Assembly: GCA_003170655.1 (NCBI GenBank)
Contig: PMYY01000177.1
Coordinates: forward strand, 1,366 to 6,965
Length of the DNA: 5,600 nucleotides
Source of the DNA: Nitrospiraceae bacterium
GTDB lineage: Bacteria > Nitrospirota > Thermodesulfovibrionia > Thermodesulfovibrionales > Dissulfurispiraceae
Direction: 5' to 3'
The translations under genes and the position numbers were made by a program. This document shows positions 1 through 4,885 of the stretch, in pieces; position 1 is the stretch's first letter; the number at the start of each line of letters is the position of its first letter. The notes beneath the pieces are model-generated. The model ran no database searches. It saw nothing but the letters and a program-made list of their open reading frames with translations, and had not been told where the DNA came from.

Positions 1-626
1 TAGACCTTTTCACCGAAATATTTCCTGACCTCTTCGGCCACCTGATGAGACAGAGTGTTGCGGGAGTCGAACATCGTCAGAAGGATACCTTCTATCGCAA
101 GGTCCGGATTGAAAGAGGAGCGGACGAGCTTGAGTGTCCTTGTCAGCAAGCTGAGGCCTTCGAGGGAATAATATTCGCATTGTACTGGTACTATGATGGA
201 GTCTGCTGCGACTAACCCGTTAAGTGTTAGCAGCCCGAGCGATGGAGGACAATCTATGAAAATATAACGATACCGCTCTTTGATCCCAGACAATGCCTTG
301 AGCAGGGTTTTTTCGCGGTCGTTCTTACTGACGAGTTCTACTTCGACGGCAAGAAGATCTATATTCGATGGAACGATATGCAGGTGAGGTATCAGCGTCT
401 CGCAGACGGCCTCTTCCAGCGTAAGTCGTCCGGTGTATACGTCGTAAAGACTTTTGCCGATCTCGCTCCTGTTGATCCCAAGGCCGCTCGAAAGATTACC
501 CTGAGGATCTGTATCGACGACAAGGATATCCTGGTCAGCAAGTGCCAGTGACGCTGACAAATTAACGGCTGTTGTCGTCTTTCCGACGCCGCCTTTCTGG
601 TTTGCGATAACAACGGTCTTTCCCAT
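1..626 (-). CDS. parA: ParA/Soj-family chromosome partition ATPase (3' end outside window)
   Basis: Reading leftwards from ATG at 626-624, the frame stays open to the window edge (208 codons; the family is usually about 255 residues, so roughly the last fifth is missing). Seen: a deviant Walker A motif KGGVGKTT at residues 11-18, the switch-I-like DTDPQGN at 38-44, and a Walker B segment ending in IDCPPSLGLLT with Asp125. This is the standard ParA/MinD-type signature set. Family role: a DNA-binding ATPase that, with ParB bound at parS, moves chromosome origins apart. A parB gene would be expected further left, outside the window. The start is well constrained because an in-frame TGA lies 15 bases upstream of this ATG. 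No Shine-Dalgarno sequence precedes it; see the promoter entry. Chromosomal Soj is more likely than a plasmid ParA because there is no N-terminal helix-turn-helix extension, but that is inference. Confidence 0.95.
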   Translation of the reverse strand, partial: MGKTVVIANQKGGVGKTTTAVNLSASLALADQDILVVDTDPQGNLSSGLGINRSEIGKSLYDVYTGRLTLEEAVCETLIPHLHIVPSNIDLLAVEVELVSKNDREKTLLKALSGIKERYRYIFIDCPPSLGLLTLNGLVAADSIIVPVQCEYYSLEGLSLLTRTLKLVRSSFNPDLAIEGILLTMFDSRNTLSHQVAEEVRKYFGEKV

Positions 627-635
627 AAGCGCACT

Positions 636-644
636 ATTGTATCA
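636..644 (-). promoter_or_regulatory. Probable extended -10 promoter of parA, implying a very short leader
   Basis: On the minus strand TGATACAAT fits the extended -10 pattern TGnTAnAAT. Its last base lies only 9 bases before the parA ATG, so transcription would start about 3 bases before the start codon. No convincing -35 box and no AGGAGG-like sequence are visible in the usual places. Together these suggest a leaderless or nearly leaderless parA mRNA. This rests on pattern matching only, and a promoter further upstream in the intergenic region is possible. Confidence 0.4.
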
Positions 645-808
645 TTTCCGAGAGGCTGATTACTAATGAGGACTCGTCTGAAAAATGTCAGTCTATGATC
701 ATTTATGAAAGAGTAATGCATTTGGCCTCTTGAACACGCCTGCGTCGCGCCTGGTGATTAAAGCATTGACTTTGTTAAACTAAAGGTATAGGCAGAGGGA
801 AAGTTTTT

Positions 809-832
809 AGATATAAGATAATGCTTATATCT
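809..832. repeat. Perfect 9-bp inverted repeat, AT-rich
   Basis: AGATATAAG (809-817) and CTTATATCT (824-832) are exact reverse complements around a 6-base spacer. It could be a protein-binding dyad or a weak RNA hairpin. There is no U tract on either side as expected of a terminator. A competing helix is also possible: 780-790 pairs with 826-836 over 11 positions with one G-U pair. Confidence 0.6.
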
Positions 833-839
833 TTAGCCC

Positions 840-856
840 TTCATGGGTAGCATGAA
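840..856. repeat. Small operator-like dyad TTCATG-N5-CATGAA
   Basis: TTCATG (840-845) and CATGAA (851-856) form a perfect 6-bp dyad with a 5-base centre, 17 bases in all. That is the size and shape of a typical dimeric repressor site. The half sites resemble those of parS only loosely: parS is a 16-bp palindrome with no spacer and a CACGTG core, so it is not called parS. Its bearing on por or parA is unknown. Confidence 0.4.
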
Positions 857-863
857 ACGACTA

Positions 864-911
864 TTTATGCCGATGGTTCTTGTTTGTCCGATGAAGAACA
901 ATCGGCATAAA
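864..911. repeat. Long interrupted hairpin in the intergenic region
   Basis: TTTATGCCGAT (864-874) and ATCGGCATAAA (901-911) are exact 11-bp reverse complements. Inside them GTTCTT (876-881) and AAGAAC (894-899) add a second 6-bp stem after a single mismatched pair, leaving a 12-base loop. The whole is a strong 48-base hairpin, about 45 bases upstream of the por -10 hexamer. Neither flank carries a T run, so an intrinsic terminator is unlikely. It could be a structured small RNA, a miniature repeat element or a regulatory dyad. Confidence 0.65.
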
Positions 912-929
912 GCGGATTACGCATCCCTC

Positions 930-959
930 TTACCTTCAGTTAGAATTCTTGTGTATAAT
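930..959 (+). promoter_or_regulatory. Candidate sigma-70-type promoter of porGDAB
   Basis: A perfect TATAAT hexamer lies at 954-959. The best -35 match at an acceptable distance is TTACCT (930-935, 18-base spacer), which matches only 3 of 6 consensus bases. Transcription would begin near 966, giving a leader of about 84 bases before porG. A weak -35 with a perfect -10 could mean activator dependence, which is inference. Confidence 0.45.
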
Positions 960-969
960 AAAAATTCGA

Positions 970-1008
970 CCTTGTAACAAGGCAGTAGCAGTAAGTTACG
1001 TCGCTACT
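970..1008 (+). promoter_or_regulatory. Two small hairpins in the presumed por leader
   Basis: CCTTG-TAA-CAAGG (970-982) is a tight 5-bp hairpin. It is followed by AGTAGC (984-989) pairing with GCTACT (1003-1008) around a 13-base loop. If transcription starts near 966 they sit at the very 5' end of the mRNA, where such structures often protect the transcript from decay. No known riboswitch class is recognised. Confidence 0.35.
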
Positions 1009-1049
1009 AACAGACGACAGCATGGGAAAAAATAGTTTAAGGAGGGAAA

Positions 1050-1625
1050 ATGGCAGAGAATATGGAGATTCGCTGGCATGGAAGAGGTGGCCAAGGTACT
1101 GTTACGGCAGCCAAGGTATTTGCAGATGCATGCCTGAGCGGTGGGCGGCATGTACAGGCATTCCCGGAATATGGACCTGAAAGGGCAGGAGCGCCACTTC
1201 GCGCATTCAACAGAATAAGTGACAGAGAACTCAGGTTGCACTGCCCGGTGATGAATCCTAACATCGTCGTAGTGGTTGACGCAACGCTGCTTGACAGCAT
1301 CGATATTGCCGCCGGAGTACCGGACGACGCGGCATTCATTATTAATAGCTCAAAGGACCCAAAGGAACTCCGTGCAAAGCTCCATGCAAAGCCCTCGCAG
1401 AGGGTCTTTACCGTCGATGCAACGAAGATTGCAGTTGATACAATTGGTCGCCCCATGCCGAACGCCACGCTGGTCGGGGCGCTTACGAAGGTATCCGGAC
1501 TCATAACCATTGAAGCCGCTATGTCGGACGTGGAGAAGAGCTTCGGCAAGAAGTTTTCTCGGAAGATCATCGAGGGGAACATCGAGGCGACCAAGCGGGG
1601 CTACGAGGAGGTGTTGGAAGGATGA
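1050..1625 (+). CDS. porG: Pyruvate:ferredoxin oxidoreductase, gamma subunit
   Basis: This 191-residue protein belongs to the pyruvate/ketoisovalerate oxidoreductase gamma family, at normal length for a stand-alone subunit. Seen: the N-terminal GRGGQGTVTAAK motif at residues 11-22, the FPEYGPERAGAPLRAFNRIS stretch near 39-58, and RPMPNATLVGALTK in the second half. Family role: the gamma subunit packs against alpha/beta in the cytoplasmic heterotetrameric unit and helps to form the CoA-binding region. The reaction is pyruvate + CoA + oxidised ferredoxin to acetyl-CoA + CO2 + reduced ferredoxin, reversible. The start is supported by AGGAGGG at 1040-1046, only 3-5 bases from the ATG. The upstream ATG at 1022 is out of frame. 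The stop overlaps the porD start (ATGA), implying translational coupling. Substrate preference for pyruvate over other 2-oxoacids comes from gene order and family resemblance, not from any residue. Confidence 0.93.
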   Translation: MAENMEIRWHGRGGQGTVTAAKVFADACLSGGRHVQAFPEYGPERAGAPLRAFNRISDRELRLHCPVMNPNIVVVVDATLLDSIDIAAGVPDDAAFIINSSKDPKELRAKLHAKPSQRVFTVDATKIAVDTIGRPMPNATLVGALTKVSGLITIEAAMSDVEKSFGKKFSRKIIEGNIEATKRGYEEVLEG

Positions 1626-1909
1626 AGACCTGGAAAGAAGTTCCTCCCGGCGCTGTGATTACAGAGCCGGGCAGTTCGCGTAAGTTCAAGACTGGCTCAT
1701 GGCGCGCCTTCAGGCCTAAATGGATCCCTGAAAACTGTATACAATGCCTGTTTTGCTGGATTTATTGTCCCGATATGTCCGTGAAGGTAAAGGACGGCAA
1801 GCGGACCGAGTTTGACTACGACTATTGCAAGGGATGCGGAATTTGCGCCCTCGAATGTCCCGGCAAGAAGGGCAACAAGGCAATCGTCATGGAAGAGGAG
1901 GGCAAGTAA
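1622..1909 (+). CDS. porD: Pyruvate:ferredoxin oxidoreductase, delta (2x[4Fe-4S] ferredoxin-like) subunit
   Basis: A 95-residue ferredoxin-like subunit. Two cluster motifs are complete: Cys39, 42, 45, 49 (CxxCxxCxxxCP) and Cys69, 72, 75, 79 (CxxCxxCxxxCP), enough for two [4Fe-4S] clusters. The N-terminal GSWRAFRP segment (25-32) is the typical delta-subunit lead-in and separates it from free ferredoxins. Role: relays electrons from the beta-subunit cluster to external ferredoxin. The start ATG lies inside the porG stop (4-base overlap), and GGAGG at 1607-1611 in the end of porG could serve as ribosome site. The stop TAA shares one base with the porA start. Confidence 0.95.
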   Translation: MKTWKEVPPGAVITEPGSSRKFKTGSWRAFRPKWIPENCIQCLFCWIYCPDMSVKVKDGKRTEFDYDYCKGCGICALECPGKKGNKAIVMEEEGK

Positions 1910-3090
1910 TGCATAGAAAGGTTGCGGCAAACGGCAACGAAGCGATTGCAAATGCAATGCGCATAGCGAACCCGGACGTGTGCGGCGCATATCCCATCAC
2001 CCCGGCGACTGAGATTATGCAGCGTTTCACGACCTTTGTATCAAACGGTAAGGTCAAGACCGAGATGGTGCTTGCCGAAAGCGAACACAGCGCTATGAGC
2101 GCCTGTATCGGAGCTGCGGCAGCTGGTGGGCGTGTTGCGACGGCAACGTCATCGCAGGGGATGGCACTGATGTGGGAGATGCTTTTTATCGCATCCGGAC
2201 TCAGACTGCCGATCGTCATGGGCATGGCCAACAGGGCATTGTCCGCACCGATAAATATTCATGGTGACCATTCAGACGGTATGGGGGCGCGAGATTGCGG
2301 CTGGATCCATCTTTATTGCGAGAATGCCCAGGAGGCCTTTGACAATATGTTGATGGCATTCAAGCTCGCCGAACACATGGACGTGAGGCTTCCGGTTATG
2401 GTCGGGATGGACGGATTCATAACGAGTCACGCTATCCAGACGATGGAATGGATCGATGATGAGACTGCCGCGAACTTTATCGGCGAGTATAAGTCCACCA
2501 ACCCGCTTCTGGACATAAAGAACCCTGTAAGCTATGGGCCGCTGATACTTGCAGATCTGTATATGGAGTACCGCAAGGCCCAGGAGCATGTAATGAGCGG
2601 CGTCCCGAAGGTCGTGCTCGATATAGCGAAGGAATTTGAACAGATTTCGGGCAGAAAGTACGGGCTTTTTGAGGAGTACAGGCTTGATGATGCCGAGGTG
2701 GCCATCGTAGTCATGAGTTCCGCTGCCGGCACAACGAAGGAGATTATCGACCAGTTCCGTGAAAAAGGCATTAAGGTAGGGCTTCTTAAGCCGCGCCTTT
2801 TCAGGCCTTTCCCATATGCTGAAGTCGGAGAGGCTCTCAAACATCTTAAGGCGGTCGCCGTCCTGGACCGTGCCGATTGCTTCGGCGGCTCTCATGGTCC
2901 TCTTTATGTAGACATTGCCAGCGCACTGTATAATTATGCCCAAAGGCCTGTCCTCATTAACAAGATATTCGGATTGGGAGGACGCGACTACATGCCGGAC
3001 CATGCTGAATATGTGATTAACGAGCTGCTCCAGATAACGAAGGACGGCAAGGTAAAATCAGTCAAAGAATACATCGGAGTGAGGGAGTAA
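1909..3090 (+). CDS. porA: Pyruvate:ferredoxin oxidoreductase, alpha subunit
   Basis: A 393-residue alpha subunit, the usual size. Domains: an N-terminal transketolase-like pyrimidine-binding domain (about 1-235) and a transketolase C-terminal/domain II region (about 255-370). Motifs seen: YPITPATE at 28-35, ESEHSAMS at 57-64 (its Glu is expected to contact the TPP aminopyrimidine), SSQGMALMWEML at 81-92, and a segment from NRALSAP at 108 through RDCGW at 128-132, close to the conserved RDxGW stretch of PorA. Together with PorB it makes the TPP active site that decarboxylates pyruvate. I chose ATG 1909 because AGGAGG lies at 1896-1901, 7 bases upstream, and homology begins at once. The frame is open back to 1825, but that part overlaps porD and has no similarity. 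The TAATG junction with porD indicates coupled translation. Confidence 0.95.
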   Translation: MHRKVAANGNEAIANAMRIANPDVCGAYPITPATEIMQRFTTFVSNGKVKTEMVLAESEHSAMSACIGAAAAGGRVATATSSQGMALMWEMLFIASGLRLPIVMGMANRALSAPINIHGDHSDGMGARDCGWIHLYCENAQEAFDNMLMAFKLAEHMDVRLPVMVGMDGFITSHAIQTMEWIDDETAANFIGEYKSTNPLLDIKNPVSYGPLILADLYMEYRKAQEHVMSGVPKVVLDIAKEFEQISGRKYGLFEEYRLDDAEVAIVVMSSAAGTTKEIIDQFREKGIKVGLLKPRLFRPFPYAEVGEALKHLKAVAVLDRADCFGGSHGPLYVDIASALYNYAQRPVLINKIFGLGGRDYMPDHAEYVINELLQITKDGKVKSVKEYIGVRE

Positions 3091-3091
3091 T

Positions 3092-4075
3092 ATGCCGACA
3101 TCACTGAGTTTAAAAGAACTGTCAAAAAAGGAAGAGTTATTTTCGCCTGGACATCGTCTCTGCTCCGGCTGCGGGGCCCCGATAGTTGTAAAGATGGTCA
3201 TGCTTGCGGCGCAATATCCCATTATCGCAGCAAATGCAACCGGCTGTCTTGAGGTATCATCCTGCATATCCGAATATACAGCATGGAAGATACCCTGGAT
3301 GCACAGCGCGTTTGAGAACGCGGCTGCAACCATGTCCGGGATCGAGACTATGTACCGCTCTCTCAAGAAGCAGGGCAAGATCAGCGACGAGATCAAATTT
3401 ATCGCTTTCGGTGGCGATGGCGGCACCTACGACATCGGCTTCCAGAGCCTTTCCGGCGCGATGGAGCGCGGTCACGACATGACCTATATCTGTTATGACA
3501 ACGGCGCTTATATGAATACCGGCATACAGCGTTCGTCGGCTACGCCGTTCGGGGCGGATACCACCACCTGTCCCGCCGGCTCTAAATGCCCCGGCAAGCT
3601 TCAGCAGAGGAAAGACCTCACAAAGATCATCGCGGCGCACGGGGTACCTTATGTGGCGCAGGCTTCTCCTAGTCATTGGCCGGACCTAATGAAAAAGGTA
3701 CGTAAGGCCCTTGAAATTAAAGGCCCCAAGTTCCTCAACATCATCGCGCCGTGCAACAGAGGCTGGAGGTCCCAGACTAACGATGCGATAAGGCTTTCAA
3801 GGCTTGCGGTAGATACAAACTATTGGCCTCTCTTTGAGATCGAAAACGGAGTTACCAGGATCACACATACTCCAAAAGATAAAAAAGAGCTCATGAGGTT
3901 TCTCAAGCCGCAGGGACGCTTCAAACATATGTTTACATCCGAAAACGAATGGATGCTCACTGCGGCCCAGGAACATGTAGATGCTTACTGGGAAAGGCTG
4001 CAGCGGGAACAGGAATGCTTTGCCCCTCAGAACGGTACGAGGCTGCCTAACCCAGAACATCTGAACTGGCAGTAA
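3092..4075 (+). CDS. porB: Pyruvate:ferredoxin oxidoreductase, beta (TPP-binding) subunit
   Basis: A 327-residue TPP-binding beta subunit. Seen: Cys24, Cys27 and Cys52 with Cys221 (in APCNRGW), matching the four ligands of the catalytic-subunit [4Fe-4S] cluster; the TPP/Mg motif GGDGGTYDIG at 107-116 completed by YDN at 135-137; and the family hallmark AYMNTGIQRSSATPFGA at 139-155. It holds TPP diphosphate and passes electrons to the cluster and then to PorD. From memory, many homologues have Glu after the YDN asparagine, where this one has Gly138. The last ~25 residues look like an unstructured extension. The start lies one base after the porA stop, with GAGGGAG at 3081-3087 as ribosome site. 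It is the last gene of the operon; a strong hairpin follows 20 bases on. Confidence 0.95.
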   Translation: MPTSLSLKELSKKEELFSPGHRLCSGCGAPIVVKMVMLAAQYPIIAANATGCLEVSSCISEYTAWKIPWMHSAFENAAATMSGIETMYRSLKKQGKISDEIKFIAFGGDGGTYDIGFQSLSGAMERGHDMTYICYDNGAYMNTGIQRSSATPFGADTTTCPAGSKCPGKLQQRKDLTKIIAAHGVPYVAQASPSHWPDLMKKVRKALEIKGPKFLNIIAPCNRGWRSQTNDAIRLSRLAVDTNYWPLFEIENGVTRITHTPKDKKELMRFLKPQGRFKHMFTSENEWMLTAAQEHVDAYWERLQREQECFAPQNGTRLPNPEHLNWQ

Positions 4076-4095
4076 CGATACCGACCCTGTCTGAA

Positions 4096-4146
4096 GCGTT
4101 CAAGGCAATACTGAGAAGTAGACGTTCTCAGTATTGCCTTGAACGC
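4096..4146 (+). terminator. Perfect 22-bp hairpin after porB, probable transcription terminator
   Basis: The arms 4096-4117 and 4125-4146 are exact reverse complements over 22 bp around a 7-base loop. It begins 20 bases after the porB stop, where a terminator of the por operon is expected. It is not textbook: the stem is only about 45% GC and the T-rich stretch (CTTTCGTATTTT, 4151-4162) starts 4 bases after the stem and is interrupted. It may terminate, protect the mRNA 3' end, or be cut by RNase III. Confidence 0.7.
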
Positions 4147-4222
4147 AGATCTTTCGTATTTTGTGCAACTGCGCTGGAAAGTCAAGGCGCATTAGCGCAT
4201 AGCATACGCGAGGAGAAAAGAG

Positions 4223-4498
4223 ATGGTTCCAGTATTGATCACATCGAACAGGTCAAAAGCAGGGAAAGTCTTTTTTATCATTGGTCTTGCCCAGAATCTG
4301 ATGCAGCAGGGTTACAACGTAGGTTATATCAAGCCGCTCGGCACTATACCTATCAAAAAGGGACCTGATGTTTACGACGAAGACGCAGTCTTCATCAAGG
4401 CAGCGCTAGGCCTGAGTGATTCCCGTGAACTACCCGCGACTGAAATGCCTCAGTCGGGACTTCCTTGCATCAACGACGGGACTTACCGCTACAGCTAG
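4223..4498 (+). pseudogene. 5' remnant of a P-loop/DRTGG (phosphotransacetylase N-terminus-like) gene
   Basis: An ORF of 91 codons whose first ~67 residues resemble the N-terminus of the dethiobiotin-synthetase-like AAA domain found in DRTGG-domain proteins and in long phosphotransacetylases. Features are the ITSNRSKAGK loop, the GLAQNLMQQGYNVGYIKPLG stretch, and the DEDAVFIKAALGLSD segment. Such proteins normally have about 350 residues. Similarity stops near 4424, where the right end of an IS200/IS605-type element begins; the remaining residues to the stop at 4496-4498 are read through the element in a meaningless frame. The Walker A reads AGKV where the family has GKS or GKT, which would impair nucleotide binding. 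Translation signals survive: AGGAG at 4211-4215, 7 bases before the ATG. The 3' remnant is at 4743-4850. The family assignment is from recognition of the pattern, without a search. Confidence 0.7.
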
Positions 4499-4742
4499 TG
4501 CGGCAGAGGTACCATCTCCGCAGGCGTTTACAGACATCACTGCCTGCCGGATCGGAGCAGTACCCGCTCCTACCGTGTTAGTACCAAAAGCCTGCAACTC
4601 TATATCACGTTGGACGCAGTATGATCCCTATCCATCGCTGCTTTACAGTTGGGACAAACATGCATCCTCTCCGATAGTGTTTTGGGCACCCTAAACCCAC
4701 AGACTGAACAATCCTGGCTGCTATACGCTGGATTGACTCTGG
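4430..4742 (-). pseudogene. tnpB: 3' fragment of tnpB (RNA-guided nuclease / OrfB transposon protein), frameshifted
   Basis: On the minus strand the segment from VNPAYSSQDC onward is the classic C-terminal part of TnpB/OrfB. It has the zinc ribbon CSVC...CPNC (CxxC-x16-CxxC) and the last RuvC motif MDRDHTASN with its catalytic Asp. The frame then meets TAG at 4602-4600. Shifting by two bases at an ATAT duplication (4602-4605) restores a normal TnpB tail, with AFGTNTVGAGTAP and NACGDGTSAA, to a TAG at 4432-4430. About 104 codons remain of the usual 350-420. The RuvC-I and RuvC-II parts are gone, so no nuclease activity is possible. A 63-codon ORF beginning at 4791 exists, but its first ~17 residues come from the host gene read backwards. 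Confidence 0.75.
4434..4458 (-). ncRNA. Right-end hairpin of the IS element, remnant of an omega-RNA scaffold
   Basis: CGACTGA (4437-4443) pairs with TCAGTCG (4450-4456) around a 6-base loop, and CC/GG extends the stem across a one-base bulge at 4436. It lies at the end of the tnpB tail and 9 bases inside the element boundary. This is where IS200/IS605 elements have the imperfect palindrome recognised by TnpA, and where the 3' part of the TnpB guide (omega) RNA is encoded. In the intact element the guide would have been the flanking host sequence read leftwards from 4424. Transcription of the remnant is unknown. Confidence 0.45.
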
Positions 4743-4850
4743 ATGATGGGGCATACCATGATCCGGGAAAAGGGTTAAGTCGACCGCGCAAAAGAGGTTG
4801 TCAGCGTCGGGTTCGATATAAACAAATTTCTCAAATACGTTTCCTTGTGA
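4743..4850 (+). pseudogene. 3' remnant of the same P-loop/DRTGG gene
   Basis: Directly after the tnpB fragment, the plus-strand frame at 4743 reads MMGHTMIREKG, then a TAA (4776-4778), then VDRAKEVVSVGFDINKFLKY to a TGA at 4848-4850. This resembles the C-terminus of DRTGG-type proteins, which end in a 'GRxRIREKxKVxRAxEL...FDxxxFL' pattern. The internal TAA sits where a Lys codon (AAA) is expected, suggesting a point mutation after inactivation. Roughly 250 codons of the host gene between the two remnants are missing, as is the left part of the IS. A single deletion from inside tnpB into the host gene would explain this. Confidence 0.55.
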
Positions 4851-4885
4851 ATAATCCGTAGTGAAGTGAGGAATCAGAATGTGCC

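Larger units (their letters stand above)
627..1049. other. Divergent intergenic region between parA and the por operon
   Basis: No reading frame with recognisable protein similarity is seen on either strand. The stretch contains the parA promoter candidate (636-644), three inverted repeats in tandem (809-832, 840-856, 864-911), a TATAAT hexamer (954-959) and leader hairpins in front of porG (970-1008). Positions 645-808 show nothing clear apart from a TTGACT hexamer at 766-771. That hexamer has only a poorly spaced TATAGG (15 bases away) behind it and is not called as a promoter. No tRNA or known riboswitch fold was recognised by eye. Confidence 0.7.
4425..4742 (-). mobile_element. Right-end fragment of an IS200/IS605-family element
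   Basis: About 318 bases that separate two remnants of one host gene. In element orientation (minus strand) it starts abruptly inside tnpB near 4742 and ends at 4425 with GCGGGTAGTTCAC, after a subterminal hairpin. The last five bases, TTCAC, are of the kind used as a right-end cleavage site in this family. There are no terminal inverted repeats or target duplications, as expected of this single-strand transposing family. The left end, any tnpA and about two thirds of tnpB are missing, so it cannot move by itself. The boundary at 4424/4425 is supported by both the loss of host-gene similarity and the end motif; the 4742 junction is accurate to about 5 bases. Confidence 0.65.

Noticed and set aside
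766..795. Second promoter for por (TTGACT with TATAGG)
   Set aside because: The -35 is good, but the spacer is 15 bases and the -10 is poor.
840..856. parS (ParB-binding) site near parA
   Set aside because: The dyad has a 5-base spacer and lacks the CACGTG-type centre of parS, so similarity is limited to part of the half sites.
1037..1594. Long minus-strand open frame opposite porG (185 codons)
   Set aside because: It is antisense to a gene with clear family motifs, has no recognisable domain, and arises from the codon usage of porG.
1825..1908. N-terminal extension of porA by 28 residues
   Set aside because: The extension overlaps porD in another frame, has no similarity to PorA, and the ATG at 1909 has an excellent AGGAGG.
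2272..3003. Long minus-strand open frame opposite porA (243 codons)
   Set aside because: It is the mirror of a well-supported coding region, with no motif and no plausible ribosome site.
4649..4861. Plus-strand open frame of 70 codons across the tnpB fragment and the host 3' remnant
   Set aside because: It runs antisense to the TnpB zinc ribbon and out of frame with the DRTGG tail. Neither half looks like protein.
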